From assembly GCA_013397695.1 (NCBI GenBank), contig VYZI01000033.1, forward strand, positions 2,049,776-2,113,775: a stretch of 64,000 nucleotides of DNA. Reading direction: 5' to 3'. A program made the translations under genes and the position numbers. This DNA is from Centropus unirufus (Eukaryota > Chordata > Aves > Cuculiformes > Centropidae). Positions 63,141-64,000 of the stretch are shown here, piece after piece (the first letter of the stretch is position 1; every line of letters starts with the position of its first letter). The notes under the pieces were generated by a model, which was not told where the DNA came from, ran no database searches, and worked only from the letters and a program-made list of their open reading frames with translations.

Positions 63141-64000
63141 GATGTGGAACAAGAAGATCTGGATTGTCTCCTGGCTTTCAGGTTCCAAAAATATATCTAC
63201 ATGAAAAGAAACCAAACATAAAATTGTACTTGATATGACAACAAATTTTCTATAGTACAATTAACAGTTTTACAAAAACCTTATAAGCTTTATAAAGTCA
63301 GAGACAAGATAATATCCTTTTTAAACTTGTCTTTCATGTATATTTGTTCTTCAGCTCACAAACAATAATTCTAATCCATCATTCAAATAAAAATAACAAA
63401 TAATTATAATTGTTTTCTAAAAGTCTGGGTAGTAATCAATACTGCCTTTCCAAAACTGTTACCAAAGCCCTCTGCAGCCCTTCCTCAGCATCAGAAAGTA
63501 GAAACTCCTAAATCTCAAGAAAACGATTACAGTAGTTTTGGCACAAATGAACTAGGACATGTTAGAGATTTCTTTATTCAATTTGAGTTGTGCTTTTCAT
63601 TAAGAAAATAAAAAGTATTCATGCAATTAATCAGATTTCTAGATGCTTCTCCAGAAAAAAAAAAAAAAAAGGAGAAAAAACAAACCTCTAAAAAGTTGGC
63701 AATTAATTTGAGCATCAGTGGAAAGAAATTATTTTTAAAAACACCTTTTTCTAAAGAAAGCTGTACCCTTTACTCAGTTAGTAGATCTGTGACAAATGAG
63801 CTGTCACTGAAATGTGTAATATATGACCTGCCTCACTGAGCATTTCCCTTTCGTCTGAGAGAGTGCCTAAATAAATGTTGTACTCCACTAAGTGCAGCGC
63901 CTGCACAGTGTCAGTGTCATGGCTGCAGTGGGCTCCACTATGCAGTCATACCACCACATGACTAACTTGTTACCATATCATCAACATGACTGTCCCTATT
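63141..64000. other. AT-rich non-coding end of window
   Basis: Unique AT-rich sequence with a 16-nt A-run at 63655-63670. The last 120 bp are somewhat richer in CAGTG-type motifs. No gene is recognised. Confidence 0.7.
63655..63670. repeat. Poly(A) run, 16 nt
   Basis: Sixteen A residues, then GGAG and AAAAAA. No retroposon body is evident upstream. Confidence 0.9.

Noticed and set aside
1..64000. CRISPR array, bacterial operon, prophage, tRNA/rRNA gene, mitochondrial insert or endogenous virus
   Set aside because: No regular spacer-repeat array, no gene packing, no cloverleaf or rRNA sequence recognised, and no viral or mitochondrial coding similarity noticed by eye. Database searches would be needed to exclude short fragments.

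Overview
The window looks like vertebrate nuclear DNA, most likely from a bird. The strongest evidence is CR1 LINE 3' ends. One at about 52.5 kb ends in the diagnostic ATTCTATG octamer tail, two more lie at about 38.3 and 39.5-39.8 kb, and an older antisense CR1/L3-like fragment lies at about 20.5-20.8 kb. The DNA is AT-rich throughout. Interspersed repeats are few and 5'-truncated, and there is no CpG island, operon-like packing or long ORF. This fits a large intron or a gene desert on an avian macrochromosome. A bacterial or viral reading does not fit.

Layout: 1-9 kb is unique AT-rich sequence with a cluster of AGGTCA-like half-sites (0.8 kb), short tandem duplications and a GC-richer double hairpin (7.7 kb). 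A weak internal-exon candidate lies at 9.08-9.18 kb and a pyrimidine tract with a complete minus-strand G-quadruplex motif at 9.68 kb. 10-20 kb is mostly featureless apart from A/T runs and a TA repeat. After the antisense CR1 relic at 20.5 kb, 21-31 kb is plain except for a three-arm switchable hairpin at 27.0 kb. 31.7-33.1 kb holds a degenerate AT minisatellite and a 30-bp tandem duplication. 38.3-39.8 kb holds two CR1 copies. 41.8 kb has twin hairpins with an identical loop. 47.73-47.85 kb is the best coding candidate, a possible 3'-terminal exon followed by a polyadenylation signal. 50.1 kb has an 18-bp perfect palindrome. 52.5 kb has the best preserved CR1. 62.7-63.1 kb has a C-rich G-quadruplex-like run and an unexplained GC-rich island built on repeated CAGAGGTG arms.

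No gene could be identified with confidence. The open frames of 60-138 codons are about what chance gives in DNA of this composition. Only two or three have splice-like context, and they are listed at low confidence. I found no evidence of a CRISPR array, operon, intact mobile element, RNA gene or viral gene. The interest here lies in DNA secondary-structure motifs and possible regulatory clusters, all read by eye and not tested for conservation.
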